Counted from the stretch's first letter, positions 53,286 through 62,374 are shown. The stretch: 64,000 bases of DNA from Chitinophaga caeni (GCF_002557795.1 NZ_CP023777.1:2985001-3049000); one strand, 5' to 3'. Translations and numbers: made by a program. The notes: generated from the letters alone by a model not told the origin.

Positions 53286-56200
53286 CTACTTAATTTTTGA
53301 ATTAGCTTTCTCATCCGCGGTCACTTTTTCCAGTTTTTCTTTCGCTTCATTTTTTAATGCCTCGATCGGGCAATTTTCTGCCACGCTTTGGAAAGTAGCT
53401 TTCGCGTTGAAATAATCTTTCTGCTTGGTGAATATATCTCCCAACAGTATATATGTTTTGGCGATCCAGAATTCGTATGAAGGCGTATTCTTGATCACGT
53501 CGAAGGCTGATTTTTCGGCGGTAGACAGTTCATTTTTCAAGAAGTAACAATAAGCAACATTGTACCTTGCTTCGGCGCCAATTTCTGATTTGGTAAGGCC
53601 GATCACGGTTTTGTATTCACGGATTGCCTCATCGTAAGCCGATTTTTGTTGTTGTGCTTTACCGAGATAGAAATGACCGATGATCTGATCATCCGTACTG
53701 ATATTCGTACTGGAAAGCAACATCTCCGCGTATTGCGAAATATTATCCCATTGCTCTAACTGGTAGCTGGATCTCAATAACCCGCGTGTTGCAGCCAGGC
53801 TATTTTCTTTCGAAGTAGCTACTTCCTGTAGTTTTAGGAAATAATCATATGCTTTCTGATAATTTTTCTCCTGCGAATAATTTAATGATGCCGCCTGTAA
53901 AGCTGCACGTTCCGTGAAAGGACTAGCGCTTTGTGACAATACGTATTCATACCCGCTCAAAGCATTCTTATAATCTTTTACATTATAGTAAGATTCAGCT
54001 TTATAGAAATTGGCTGATAATGCGAACTGCCCGTCGGGATAACGTTGCAAGTAGCTATTGAATGCATTGGCCGCAGCGGTATAATCATTTTGCATGAATT
54101 TATTTTCTGCAGCAGTATAGGTCAATGAATCTTCTGCCGAAGTACTCAAAGTTCTACCGATAGATTTCATAAACGCCGTCAGCTCATCCGTTTTTCCTTC
54201 GCTGAGATAAATGGATCTCAAGCTTTCTACTGCTTCATTGGCTTCCGAGGTATTGGGGAATTTTTCTGCCACTTGCTTGTAATAAGAGATGGCAGTTCTT
54301 TGATTGCCCGCATTGTAATATGCCAGCCCAAGCTTCAACAAAGCCTTGGGGGCGTTGGCGCCGTTAGGTTGTTTGTCGAGAATATTTTTGAAATAAGGTA
54401 TCGCTTCGTTGTATTGACGGTTAGAAAGGTAAGTGTTACCGATATCAAATTCAGCGTCATTGTTAAATGGAGAGTTCGGGAATTTGCTGTTCAATTGTTT
54501 CAGCAAGCTCAATTTCTCGTTATTCCTTCCTTGTAATCCCGCGATCACGCTTTTTTGATAGGTGGCATAATCCGCCCCTTGATCATTGTTAGCGATGATT
54601 CTATCATAAATAGCGCTGGCCCTGCCGTAATCTTTTACCATGTAATAGCAATCGGCGCTTCTCAATGCAGCATCACTGGCGATCCTAGAGGCATTCGGTC
54701 CCTTTGCTTGCTGGGCCGTTTCGAAATAAGGAAGCGCTTCAGAATATTTCTCCGCTTTCAACAAGCTGTAACCGAGGTTATAGCTGGCATTCTGTGCATT
54801 TGCTTCCCCGGAAGTAGGGGGGAATGTGCTGGAAAGGTATGATTTCAAATAAGGGATTGCTTGTTCGCTTTTATTTTGACGCAAAGCGATTTCAGCTTTC
54901 CAGAATTGCGCGAGGCTCTTTATTTCAGGATCGAAATTGTAAGAGAGCGCTTCGTCCAATAAACGGTTGGCTTCAGCAAGATTCCCGTCGTTTATCAATT
55001 CCGTGGCCCTGCCATATGCAACCCTTTGATGCGCTTTTTGAATGGTAGGGGATTTTTCCCCGATCTGTTCAATAGTAGCCAAAGCATCGCGGTAATTATT
55101 CGTATTCATAAATAATCCCACGATAATTTCGCGGGCTTCTTTATTGTACTTGGAACCAGGATAAGATTTCAGGAAGCCTGTTAGTTCTGCCAATGCGATA
55201 TCGGCATAACCTAATTCGTAAGATAATTTGCCATAGTTGAACCTGGATATTTCTTGTTGCACCGGGTTGCTGCTATTGCGGGAACAAAATGCAAAGGCAT
55301 TCCGGGCATTTGCTTTTTGGTTTGTTTTCAAATAGCAATCGCCTAATAGGTACATAGAGTTTTGTCCCAAGGAATCCTGTTCGCTGCTGAGTTGTTTAAA
55401 ACCGTCGATCGCCTTGAGATAATTCCCGTTTTGATAATGGCTGAATGACAATTCATATACATCTTCACGGCTAACCTGGTCGGCATTTTTATTAAATTCT
55501 TCTAAGTAAGGTAATGCTTTCTTGTATTCGCCTTTCTCAAAATAAGCTTGACCAACTAATTTCCTCATTTCGGCATCGTAATAAAGGTTGCCTTTGTCGA
55601 TATACGGTTGCGCGTAGGCCAACAATTTATCATGTTGCTTTTGGAAATAATAGATCTCCGCGATATAGTAAGGGACGATCGTCGCGTATTTAGGTTCTTT
55701 TTCAACCCTTTGGAAGCTTCTTAATGCTTCCGCGTACTGTTTATTGTAATAAGCGATGAAACCGTAGTAATAATTCGCCGGGATATAATATTTATTCTGA
55801 ATTTCCTTGATAGATGCAAAAAGCGGTTGGGCTTTCTTGAAATCTTTCACGTTGAAATAGCAGTACGCCAGTTCGAACTTGGCATCCGCGATCTCGTCAT
55901 TAGAAAGGTTGTCGATGCTCGCATTTTCGTAATAGGGAATCGCTTCTTTAAATTGATTTTTATGAAAATAATATTTCCCAAGCTCGTAACTAAGAAGTTG
56001 TTCCCTCGGGGTATTGTTAAACATTTTCACATAATCCAAAGCTACTTGTTCAGCATTGGGTTGGCCCAGCTTCAAAGCGCAAACTGCGTAATAGTAATGC
56101 GCATCCGCATTAACTAGCGAGCGGTTCGTTTCTTTGAAATAACCGACTTCATCGATTACTTGCCTGAACATTTGTAGCGCCACGGCATATTTGCCCTCTT

Positions 56201-56363
56201 TATATAGTAATTGAGCATCTTTAAAAGTCTTATCCTCGTCAGTATAAATCTTGGTTTGCTGGGCATGTGTCATGCTAGGCACCAAGACACTGGCCCCTGA
56301 AACGGCAATAGCCCAACAGGTAACCCTTTGGGAAATAAAAATGCGTGTTATGAATTGCTTCAT
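53286..56363 (-). CDS. Large TPR-repeat periplasmic scaffold
   Basis: The 1025-aa protein has a signal peptide ending near MTHAQQ. The rest is about 24 tetratricopeptide-like repeats (AQLLYKEGKYAVALQMFRQV; AYYNKQYAEALRSFQRV; GNTYLSNRQYNEAIPYFKNI and others). Several repeats resemble the YbgF/CpoB and BamD kind (DAEFDIGNTYL, KALLKLGLAYYNAGNQRTA). It ends in a Lys/Glu-rich tail. It has no catalytic domain. It is first gene of the likely operon with the beta-barrel and HU-SPOR genes, suggesting a role in envelope assembly or division. DnaA-box-like sites lie 190 nt upstream. Confidence 0.9.
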   Translation of the reverse strand: MKQFITRIFISQRVTCWAIAVSGASVLVPSMTHAQQTKIYTDEDKTFKDAQLLYKEGKYAVALQMFRQVIDEVGYFKETNRSLVNADAHYYYAVCALKLGQPNAEQVALDYVKMFNNTPREQLLSYELGKYYFHKNQFKEAIPYYENASIDNLSNDEIADAKFELAYCYFNVKDFKKAQPLFASIKEIQNKYYIPANYYYGFIAYYNKQYAEALRSFQRVEKEPKYATIVPYYIAEIYYFQKQHDKLLAYAQPYIDKGNLYYDAEMRKLVGQAYFEKGEYKKALPYLEEFNKNADQVSREDVYELSFSHYQNGNYLKAIDGFKQLSSEQDSLGQNSMYLLGDCYLKTNQKANARNAFAFCSRNSSNPVQQEISRFNYGKLSYELGYADIALAELTGFLKSYPGSKYNKEAREIIVGLFMNTNNYRDALATIEQIGEKSPTIQKAHQRVAYGRATELINDGNLAEANRLLDEALSYNFDPEIKSLAQFWKAEIALRQNKSEQAIPYLKSYLSSTFPPTSGEANAQNASYNLGYSLLKAEKYSEALPYFETAQQAKGPNASRIASDAALRSADCYYMVKDYGRASAIYDRIIANNDQGADYATYQKSVIAGLQGRNNEKLSLLKQLNSKFPNSPFNNDAEFDIGNTYLSNRQYNEAIPYFKNILDKQPNGANAPKALLKLGLAYYNAGNQRTAISYYKQVAEKFPNTSEANEAVESLRSIYLSEGKTDELTAFMKSIGRTLSTSAEDSLTYTAAENKFMQNDYTAAANAFNSYLQRYPDGQFALSANFYKAESYYNVKDYKNALSGYEYVLSQSASPFTERAALQAASLNYSQEKNYQKAYDYFLKLQEVATSKENSLAATRGLLRSSYQLEQWDNISQYAEMLLSSTNISTDDQIIGHFYLGKAQQQKSAYDEAIREYKTVIGLTKSEIGAEARYNVAYCYFLKNELSTAEKSAFDVIKNTPSYEFWIAKTYILLGDIFTKQKDYFNAKATFQSVAENCPIEALKNEAKEKLEKVTADEKANSKIK

Positions 56364-56671
56364 GCTTTATCCTTTAAGCCTTTGTTTGCGTTTTAAAACG
56401 AATTGTCCGCTAAAATATTTCAATAGCCCTAACTGGTACACCCAAAAGAGAGCATCCAATTCCACCCGGGAACTGCTGGATTCCCCGTAAACTGCGCGTG
56501 GAAGTTGGCCTTTGGAACAAATATAATCGATTCTGCTCTTTACCTGGCGATAGGTTATCTACAGTGTTGTGGATAAGCACAAGATGTGGATAACTCGGGC
56601 TGCAATAATATGGCAATTCCTTATCTTGCATGGAGATCATCCTTACAAGAATCAAACCACAATTTAAATCT
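56364..56671. other. Divergent region with DnaA-box cluster
   Basis: This 308-nt gap separates the TPR operon (minus) from the DoxX gene (plus). Three DnaA-box-like 9-mers lie within 39 nt at 56555-56593. A TATCTTGC close to the -7 consensus is at 56622. No extended AT-rich unwinding element stands out by eye. Confidence 0.6.
56555..56593. promoter_or_regulatory. Cluster of three DnaA-box-like 9-mers
   Basis: TTATCTACA on the plus strand (56555-56563, one mismatch to TTATCCACA) is followed by two perfect boxes on the minus strand, TGTGGATAA at 56568-56576 and 56585-56593. The spacing of the last two is 17 bp. Confidence 0.7.
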
Positions 56672-57079
56672 ATGAGAAAACTATTTTCTGTGCGCTTTAC
56701 CAATGGTTCCGTTAATTTTTCTTTACTTGTGATCCGCCTGGTTTTCGGTATCCTGCTGATGACCCATGGCTGGATGAAAATCGAGAATTTTAGCCAGATG
56801 TCGGGATCTTTCCCCGATCCATTTCACGTCACATCCAAAATTTCCTTGACCTTGGTCATTTTCGCTGAAGTATTTTGTGCCGGATTGGCCGTGATCGGAC
56901 TTTTTACACGTTTAGCAGCAATCCCTGTAATTATTTGCATGTGCGTGATCGTTTTCATGATCCATGGCAATGATGCCGTTGCAAAACAAGAGCCAGGTAT
57001 GATGTATTTGGCATCTTTCTTCGTATTATTGCTTTGCGGACCGGGCCGTTTCTCCTTGGATAGCCTGATCTGGAAATGA
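56672..57079 (+). CDS. DoxX-family membrane protein
   Basis: The 135-aa protein has four membrane helices. The first, LLVIRLVFGILLMTHGWMKIENF, is the DoxX signature, followed by LVIFAEVFCAGLAVIGLFTRLAAIPVIICM. DoxX members are putative quinone- or thiol-linked inner-membrane proteins; the exact role is unknown. ATG 56672 is preferred over 56630 because the extra 14 residues are unlike the family. The thioesterase gene follows 21 nt after the stop, so they may be cotranscribed. Confidence 0.88.
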   Translation: MRKLFSVRFTNGSVNFSLLVIRLVFGILLMTHGWMKIENFSQMSGSFPDPFHVTSKISLTLVIFAEVFCAGLAVIGLFTRLAAIPVIICMCVIVFMIHGNDAVAKQEPGMMYLASFFVLLLCGPGRFSLDSLIWK

Positions 57080-57100
57080 TAATATTATAATTGTAGAACC

Positions 57101-57511
57101 ATGTTTACGAGTACGACACGAATCAGGGTGCGGTATGGTGAGACCGACCAAATGGGTTATTTATATTACGGGAATTACGGTTTGTATTATGAAGTAGGCA
57201 GGGCGGAAGCTATACGCGAACTGGGCTTTACTTACCGCGAGTTAGAAGAGCAAGGCGTAATTATGCCGGTCGCCGAATTAAATGTTAAATATTTAAGACC
57301 AGCATTTTACGATGATTTGATCACCGTAAAAACAATTTTGAAAGAATTACCTTCCGCTTCTAAAATCCAGTTTCACAGCGAATTGTATAATGAAAAGGAT
57401 GAATTGCTAAATGTCGGTGTGACTACACTCGTATTCGTTGATGCTACAACTAAGAAAAAAGTAGGTCTACCTCCTGCACTGAATGAACGGCTACTGCCTT
57501 ATTTTAAATAA
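57101..57511 (+). CDS. Acyl-CoA thioesterase, YbgC/4HBT family
   Basis: The 136-aa hot-dog-fold enzyme hydrolyses acyl-CoA. The N-terminal motif RVRYGETDQMGYLYYGNYGLYYEVGR contains the catalytic Asp of the 4-hydroxybenzoyl-CoA thioesterase/YbgC type (Asp about residue 16). The rest (LNVKYLRPAFYDDLITVKT, LNVGVTTLVFVD) is typical. Acyl specificity is not predictable. It lies between the DoxX gene and the convergent peptidase gene, with large hairpins after the stop. Confidence 0.93.
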   Translation: MFTSTTRIRVRYGETDQMGYLYYGNYGLYYEVGRAEAIRELGFTYRELEEQGVIMPVAELNVKYLRPAFYDDLITVKTILKELPSASKIQFHSELYNEKDELLNVGVTTLVFVDATTKKKVGLPPALNERLLPYFK

Positions 57512-57520
57512 CCTGCGGCG

Positions 57521-57575
57521 AATGCTGGGGGGCGATCACAAATGCGGGGGGCGATCGCGATCGCCCCCCAGCATT
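57521..57575. repeat. Competing GC-rich hairpins between convergent genes
   Basis: The segment 57521-57537 (AATGCTGGGGGGCGATC) is perfectly complementary to 57559-57575. Independently, 57546-57569 is a 24-bp perfect palindrome (GGGGGGCGATCG plus its inverse) flanked by AAATGC/GCATTT. The two pairings share the same right arm and exclude each other. The right arm abuts the stop codon of the minus-strand peptidase gene. Confidence 0.9.
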
Positions 57576-58978
57576 TATTTCAATTCATCTAGTAACCGCC
57601 ACATTTTTTGTCTTGCTGTACCCGGCGATCCTACAAAATTATTTACTATAAAAGAGAATACATATTTGTGACCGTTCTTAGCCGTTGCATAACCCGTGTA
57701 GCTTCTCACGCCGTTGATATACCCGTCTTTCATCTTCAACTGGTTAATGGTTGGTAATGCATCGTAAAAAACATTGAACCAGGGTTCCTTTTGCGCAAGG
57801 AACATTACCTTGGCCAAACTTTCCGTTGTTATACGGTTGGCCGGGGAAAGTCCGCTTCCATCAAAAATATTCATGGAATTAGAATCGATACCTTCCATTT
57901 GCCATATCGAACGAAGCGCCGTAACGCCGTTCTTGGTGGAAACCGGCAAATGCTCTTCGTATGCTATCGTTTTAATCAGATGTTCCCCGAAAAGGTTGAC
58001 GCTTTTTCTTAAGAACCAAAATATGATCTTGTCAAGCCCGGGGGAGGTGGTAATGTCAATAGTAGTGCCTTCAGCGGGAATCGCTTGTTGATTACGTCTT
58101 ACCGTGGTAAATTCCCCGGTTACATCGATACCGCCTGATTTAAGTGCGGTTCTCAAACGGAATGCCGCATCTAATGCCGGGTCAGGCGTGGAGGCGGAGA
58201 TGTCGAAGTTTCTTTCGTCTGCGCCGACGGTACCGCGCATATAAGCAATATTGCTGTACGGTGCAGAGTAAACGTAAGCATTATCCCCTGTTCCGTTGGC
58301 GCCGGTAGTTAATTCATTGACCAGTGTTAATTGAGGGATCCAGGGTTTCATCTGGATATACTCTACTTCTTTCCCGGTTTGTGTTGGTTTTAGTAAGATG
58401 TCGAACTGGTTTTCACGCCAGCTTAGCCCGCTTGGCCCGGCCCCGTAATAGTTGCCGATGTCTTGTACGATCCAGCCATCGGGAGTGGTTTGCGTATCGA
58501 AAAAACTATCATCGCCGATTATCCTGCCATTCACTTTTTTTATGCCGATGCCTTGTAAGGCAGCTGTCCATTTATCGAGTAATTTTTCTTCAATGGTTGA
58601 TGACCAGCGCGGGCTAGCCAAACTTGGATCCCCGCCGCCTTTAATAATGATATCGCCATGCAAAGTTCCCGCGCTATCGATATGACCGGTATATTGTAGC
58701 CGGGTTTTATATTGATATCGTGGTCCCAGTTTTTTTAAAGCCGTTGCGGCGGTCAAAACTTTCAGGCAAGATGCTGGCGCCAGCGCTTGGTTTTCATTGA
58801 CCTTGAATAATATTTTACCGCTATTGCCATCCAAAACGCAAATGGAATAGGAGGCGTATTTAAATTGATCATCTTGTACTAAGCTGTTAATGGCTTTCTG
58901 AAGTGTGCCTTCAATCTGTTGTGCCTGCATCGTTATACAGATACAACTCGACACAACGAGGGAAAGTATTTTTTTCAT
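57575..58978 (-). CDS. dacB: D-alanyl-D-alanine carboxypeptidase/endopeptidase, PBP4 type
   Basis: The 467-aa periplasmic peptidase (S13) trims or cleaves peptidoglycan crosslinks. A signal peptide (to MQAQQ) precedes the catalytic SxxK (Ser70-Cys-Leu-Lys73), the SxN box SVNLFGEHL (about 335) and DGSGLSPANRIT. The third motif, KTG in most PBPs, reads Lys417-Asp-Gly here (KMKDGYINGVRSYTGY). KSG-type variants are familiar to me from this phylum, but Asp is unusual. Its stop abuts the 57.5-kb hairpins. Confidence 0.92.
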   Translation of the reverse strand: MKKILSLVVSSCICITMQAQQIEGTLQKAINSLVQDDQFKYASYSICVLDGNSGKILFKVNENQALAPASCLKVLTAATALKKLGPRYQYKTRLQYTGHIDSAGTLHGDIIIKGGGDPSLASPRWSSTIEEKLLDKWTAALQGIGIKKVNGRIIGDDSFFDTQTTPDGWIVQDIGNYYGAGPSGLSWRENQFDILLKPTQTGKEVEYIQMKPWIPQLTLVNELTTGANGTGDNAYVYSAPYSNIAYMRGTVGADERNFDISASTPDPALDAAFRLRTALKSGGIDVTGEFTTVRRNQQAIPAEGTTIDITTSPGLDKIIFWFLRKSVNLFGEHLIKTIAYEEHLPVSTKNGVTALRSIWQMEGIDSNSMNIFDGSGLSPANRITTESLAKVMFLAQKEPWFNVFYDALPTINQLKMKDGYINGVRSYTGYATAKNGHKYVFSFIVNNFVGSPGTARQKMWRLLDELK

Positions 58979-59053
58979 GCGACTAAATTAATAATGTGTT
59001 GGCAATTATTTCTCCTGTAAATTTGTTTATCGTTTATTTAAAAACCTTTCAGC

Positions 59054-60307
59054 GTGGAAAAAGTTACTGCCACTATAATTACGATCGGGGATGAACTCTT
59101 GATAGGACAGACTATTGATACAAATTCTGCCTGGATGGCGCAGCAATTGAACGCGGCAGGCATATGGGTACATCGCCGCGTGGCGATCGGGGATGATGCC
59201 AACGCGATCGCACAGGCTTTGGATGAGGAAAAATCGAAAACAAATATCATCTTGATCACCGGGGGATTAGGGCCGACAGCAGATGATATCACGAAACCTA
59301 CCTTATGCAAGTATTTCGGCGGGAAGTTGGTAGAACATGCGCCCACGAAAGCCAGGTTGATTGAAATGATGCAGAAACGCGGGCTGGCAACCCTGGATAG
59401 AAATATGCAACAGGCCATGGTGCCGGATGTTTGCACGGTGATCGATAATTTAAGAGGTACGGCGCCGGGAATGTGGTTCGAACAAAACGGAAAAGTATTC
59501 GTATCGATGCCGGGCGTGCCCTTTGAAATGAAAGGATTGATGGAAGCATCGGTAATCCCGGCCTTGGTTGAGAAATTTCAACCCCCGGGACTATTACATA
59601 AAACATTGTTAACGGCAGGCATGGGAGAATCTTTTGTTGCGGAAAGACTGGTGGATTTCGAAGCACAATTGCCCGGGAATATCAAGTTGGCATATTTGCC
59701 TAGTTTCGGTGTTTTAAAATTGAGGTTAACGGCTAACGGCGTAGATAAAATCGCTGCTGAAAAAGAATTGGAAATACAATTTCATAAGCTTGCAGCTTTG
59801 GTGGAAGATATCATGGTGGCCGATGAAGATATATCCATGGCTGAAATCGTAGCGCAAATAATGCGGAAAGCAGGCGCCAGTATCGGTACGGCAGAAAGTT
59901 GTACCGGTGGCGGAATCGGCGCTGTAATTTCCTCGATTGCAGGCAGTAGCGATTATTTTAAAGGTGGTGTGACCAGTTATGCTAACGAGGTAAAGACGGG
60001 AATTTTAGGTGTACAGGAAAATACGTTAAAATTATATGGCGCAGTAAGCGAAGAAACGGCACTCGAAATGGTAAACGGGGCGTTAAAAGTATTACATACC
60101 GATTATGCCGTTGCGGTGACCGGTATTATGGGGCCGGGCGGTGGCTCAGATGATAAACCGGTAGGTACCGTCTGGATTGCCACGGCCAATAATAAGCGGG
60201 CTTACACGCGGAAATACGAATGGAGATACGATCGCAAAAGGAATACGGCATTGACGATTACGGCGGCGCTCGTACAATTGAAACGATTTGTTGAAGCAAA
60301 GCTGTAA
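59054..60307 (+). CDS. cinA: CinA-family nicotinamide-nucleotide amidohydrolase
   Basis: The 417-aa protein has an N-terminal MoaB-like/COG1058 domain (ATIITIGDELLIGQTIDTNSAW, ILITGGLGPTADDITKPTLC) and a C-terminal CinA domain (GTAESCTGGGIGAVISSIAGSSDYFKGGVTSYANEVK, VTGIMGPGGG). The C-terminal domain deamidates NMN in pyridine-nucleotide recycling; the N-terminal one is linked to ADP-ribose pyrophosphatase activity. The start codon is GTG at 59054, which gives the family N-terminus. It is followed 112 nt later by the E2 gene. Confidence 0.95.
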   Translation: MEKVTATIITIGDELLIGQTIDTNSAWMAQQLNAAGIWVHRRVAIGDDANAIAQALDEEKSKTNIILITGGLGPTADDITKPTLCKYFGGKLVEHAPTKARLIEMMQKRGLATLDRNMQQAMVPDVCTVIDNLRGTAPGMWFEQNGKVFVSMPGVPFEMKGLMEASVIPALVEKFQPPGLLHKTLLTAGMGESFVAERLVDFEAQLPGNIKLAYLPSFGVLKLRLTANGVDKIAAEKELEIQFHKLAALVEDIMVADEDISMAEIVAQIMRKAGASIGTAESCTGGGIGAVISSIAGSSDYFKGGVTSYANEVKTGILGVQENTLKLYGAVSEETALEMVNGALKVLHTDYAVAVTGIMGPGGGSDDKPVGTVWIATANNKRAYTRKYEWRYDRKRNTALTITAALVQLKRFVEAKL

Positions 60308-60375
60308 TTCCCGTGAAAATTGCGGCACCGTGCTGATATTAGGGCCGAAGCTGCGCGATTTAGGTGCAATTCCCT

Positions 60376-60383
60376 TATTTTTG
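60376..60383 (+). promoter_or_regulatory. -7 element upstream of E2 gene
   Basis: TATTTTTG fits TAnnTTTG, 36 nt before the ATG. A short direct repeat of AAACACTA lies between. Confidence 0.45.
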
Positions 60384-60419
60384 TGACCCGCTAAACACTA
60401 AAACACTAAAACAAAAATT

Positions 60420-61742
60420 ATGGCTATAGTCGAATTGGTGATGCCCAAGATGGGTGAAAGCATTATGGAAGCAACCATTCTGCGTTGGCATAAAAAGCCA
60501 GGAGATCCCGTAAAAGTGGATGATACCGTATTGGAAATTGCTACCGATAAAGTGGATAGCGAAGTTCCTTCTATAGCGGATGGTGAAATATCCGAAATCC
60601 TATTTAACGAGAACGATGTAGTGCCCGTTGGTACCGTCATTGCACGGATCAAAACAGAAAACGGCGCCGGCGCCGTTGCAAGCCCTGCTGCGCCCGAACC
60701 GCCAACAACGCAAGAAGCGCCGACTCCTGCCCCGGTAGCACAGGAAGCGCCCGTTACAGCTGCTCCTTTAAGTAGCAACGAACCCCGTTTTTATTCTCCG
60801 CTTGTTTTAACAATTGCACAACAGGAAGGTGTAAGTTTCTCTGAATTGGAAAAGATTCCGGGTTCAGGAAATGAAGGCCGTGTAACGAAAAAAGATATCT
60901 TGCAATACGTGGCGGATAAGAAAGCCGGGAAAGTGGCTCCCGCCGCTACAGCGCCCGTTTCAGCTCCAATAGAAAATACAACTGCCCAGGCGCCTGCGAA
61001 AGCAGCTAACCCCGAAAGCCGTTCTTACGGGGGCAATGTCGAGATCATCGAAATGGATCGCATGCGCAAGTTGATCGCGGATCATATGGTGAAAAGCAAG
61101 CAAGTGAGCCCGCACGTAAGTAGCTTCGCGGAAGCGGACGTTACTAACATGGTAAACTGGAGAAACCGTGTGAAGGGTACTTTCGAAAAACGCGAAGGGG
61201 AGAAGATCACTTTCATGCCCCTGTTCATCGAAGCAATCGTGAAATGCATAAAGAAATACCCGTTGGTGAATTGCTCTATCGATGGCGATAAGATCATTAT
61301 CAAGAAAGATATTAATATCGGCATGGCAACAGCTTTACCAAGTGGTAACCTGATCGTTCCCGTTATTAAGAACGCAGATATGCTGAACTTGGTCGGGTTA
61401 ACCAAACAGGTAAATAGCTTGGCTACCGCTGCCAGGAACAATAAATTGAAGCCCGATGATACCCAGAATGGTACCTTCACCATTACAAATGTCGGTACTT
61501 TCGGCAGCTTGGGCGGCACACCGATCATCAACCAACCCCAAGTAGCGATCTTGGCTGTTGGCGCGATTAAAAAACGGCCGGTAGTGATCGAGACACCGCA
61601 AGGCGACTCTATAGCGATCCGTCATATGATGTACCTTTCTATGAGCTACGATCACCGTATTGTGGATGGTTCCATCGGGGCATCATTCTTGAGTGCAGTG
61701 GCTGCGGAATTGGAGAATTTTGATCCGGAACGCGGGCTATAA
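60420..61742 (+). CDS. Dihydrolipoamide acyltransferase (E2) of a 2-oxoacid dehydrogenase complex
   Basis: The 440-aa E2 core has one lipoyl domain (lipoylated Lys44 in EIATDKVDSEVPS), an Ala/Pro linker, a peripheral-subunit-binding domain (about residues 122-162; YSPLVLTIAQQEGVSFSELE, GRVTKKDIL), a second linker and the catalytic domain with MSYDHRIVDGSIGASFL (His and Asp). The lipoyl sequence and single domain resemble branched-chain or generic E2s more than the two-domain pyruvate E2, so the substrate is open. E1 and E3 genes are not adjacent. Confidence 0.93.
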   Translation: MAIVELVMPKMGESIMEATILRWHKKPGDPVKVDDTVLEIATDKVDSEVPSIADGEISEILFNENDVVPVGTVIARIKTENGAGAVASPAAPEPPTTQEAPTPAPVAQEAPVTAAPLSSNEPRFYSPLVLTIAQQEGVSFSELEKIPGSGNEGRVTKKDILQYVADKKAGKVAPAATAPVSAPIENTTAQAPAKAANPESRSYGGNVEIIEMDRMRKLIADHMVKSKQVSPHVSSFAEADVTNMVNWRNRVKGTFEKREGEKITFMPLFIEAIVKCIKKYPLVNCSIDGDKIIIKKDINIGMATALPSGNLIVPVIKNADMLNLVGLTKQVNSLATAARNNKLKPDDTQNGTFTITNVGTFGSLGGTPIINQPQVAILAVGAIKKRPVVIETPQGDSIAIRHMMYLSMSYDHRIVDGSIGASFLSAVAAELENFDPERGL

Positions 61743-61769
61743 TCCGCGTGATGGGTTCACGATAGGCTG

Positions 61770-61791
61770 GGGATGGGTTGTGGCCCATCCC
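61770..61791 (+). repeat. Small GC-rich hairpin
   Basis: GGGATGGG (61770-61777), loop TTGTGG, CCCATCCC (61784-61791). It lies just upstream of the main terminator after the E2 gene. Confidence 0.6.
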
Positions 61792-61799
61792 TGTAGAGC

Positions 61800-61846
61800 A
61801 AAAATAAACGCGCCGGCGAATTTTCACCGGCGCGTTTATTTTTTCG
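61800..61846. terminator. Strong bidirectional terminator
   Basis: AAATAAACGCGCCGG (61802-61816) pairs perfectly with CCGGCGCGTTTATTT (61827-61841). There is a 10-nt loop with a further GAA/TTC pair, and T-runs occur beyond both arms. It separates the E2 gene from the convergent RRM gene. Confidence 0.94.
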
Positions 61847-61858
61847 AATAAATGGTGA

Positions 61859-62167
61859 TTAGTAACGACGTGGACCATATCCTCCACCACGGCTATTACC
61901 ACCACCTCTAAAATTATTATTCGGTTGCTTGGGTCTAGCTTCGTTTACTGTTAATTGTTTACCATCCACCTCGCTGCCATTCAGATTTTCCAGAGCTTTT
62001 AATCCTTCTTCTTCGTTAGGCATTTCCACGAAACCGAAACCGCGGGAACGGCCAGTTTCATGATCTTTGATGATCTTAGCTGAGGTTACTTGTCCGAATT
62101 CGCTGAAGAGCTGGTGAAGGTCTTCATCGTTCAACCTGTAGTTCAGGTTGGCTACGTAGATGTTCAT
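61859..62167 (-). CDS. RRM-domain RNA-binding protein
   Basis: The 102-aa protein has one RNA recognition motif: RNP2 as NIYVANLNYRL (residues 2-12) and RNP1 as RSRGFGFVEM (about 43-52). A Gly/Arg-rich tail follows (NNNFRGGGNSRGGGYGPRRY). Such glycine-rich RBPs occur widely in Bacteroidota and cyanobacteria and are often cold-induced; post-transcriptional regulation is the presumed role. ATG 62167 is used; the frame extends to 62251 but the added residues are not RRM-like. Confidence 0.93.
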   Translation of the reverse strand: MNIYVANLNYRLNDEDLHQLFSEFGQVTSAKIIKDHETGRSRGFGFVEMPNEEEGLKALENLNGSEVDGKQLTVNEARPKQPNNNFRGGGNSRGGGYGPRRY

Positions 62168-62374
62168 GAGAATGAAAGTTAAAAAATGAGATAATATTGA
62201 ACTTAGTAAATATACCGCAAAAACAGATTCACCCCTAATATATTTTAGCATGTCATATAACTACCAGGTCGCCAATAATTTAAATACCTCCCGGTGGCGG
62301 GCAAGGCAGGAATTTTGAAATGGGGAAGTTGCTTATTTTTTTGTATATTAATAGAGCCCATTAAACCTGTAATT

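Noticed and set aside
50544..56363. SusC/SusD-type polysaccharide utilisation locus
   Set aside because: The barrel protein lacks a plug and carboxypeptidase-like domain, there is no SusD lipoprotein, and the neighbours are TPR and HU-SPOR proteins.
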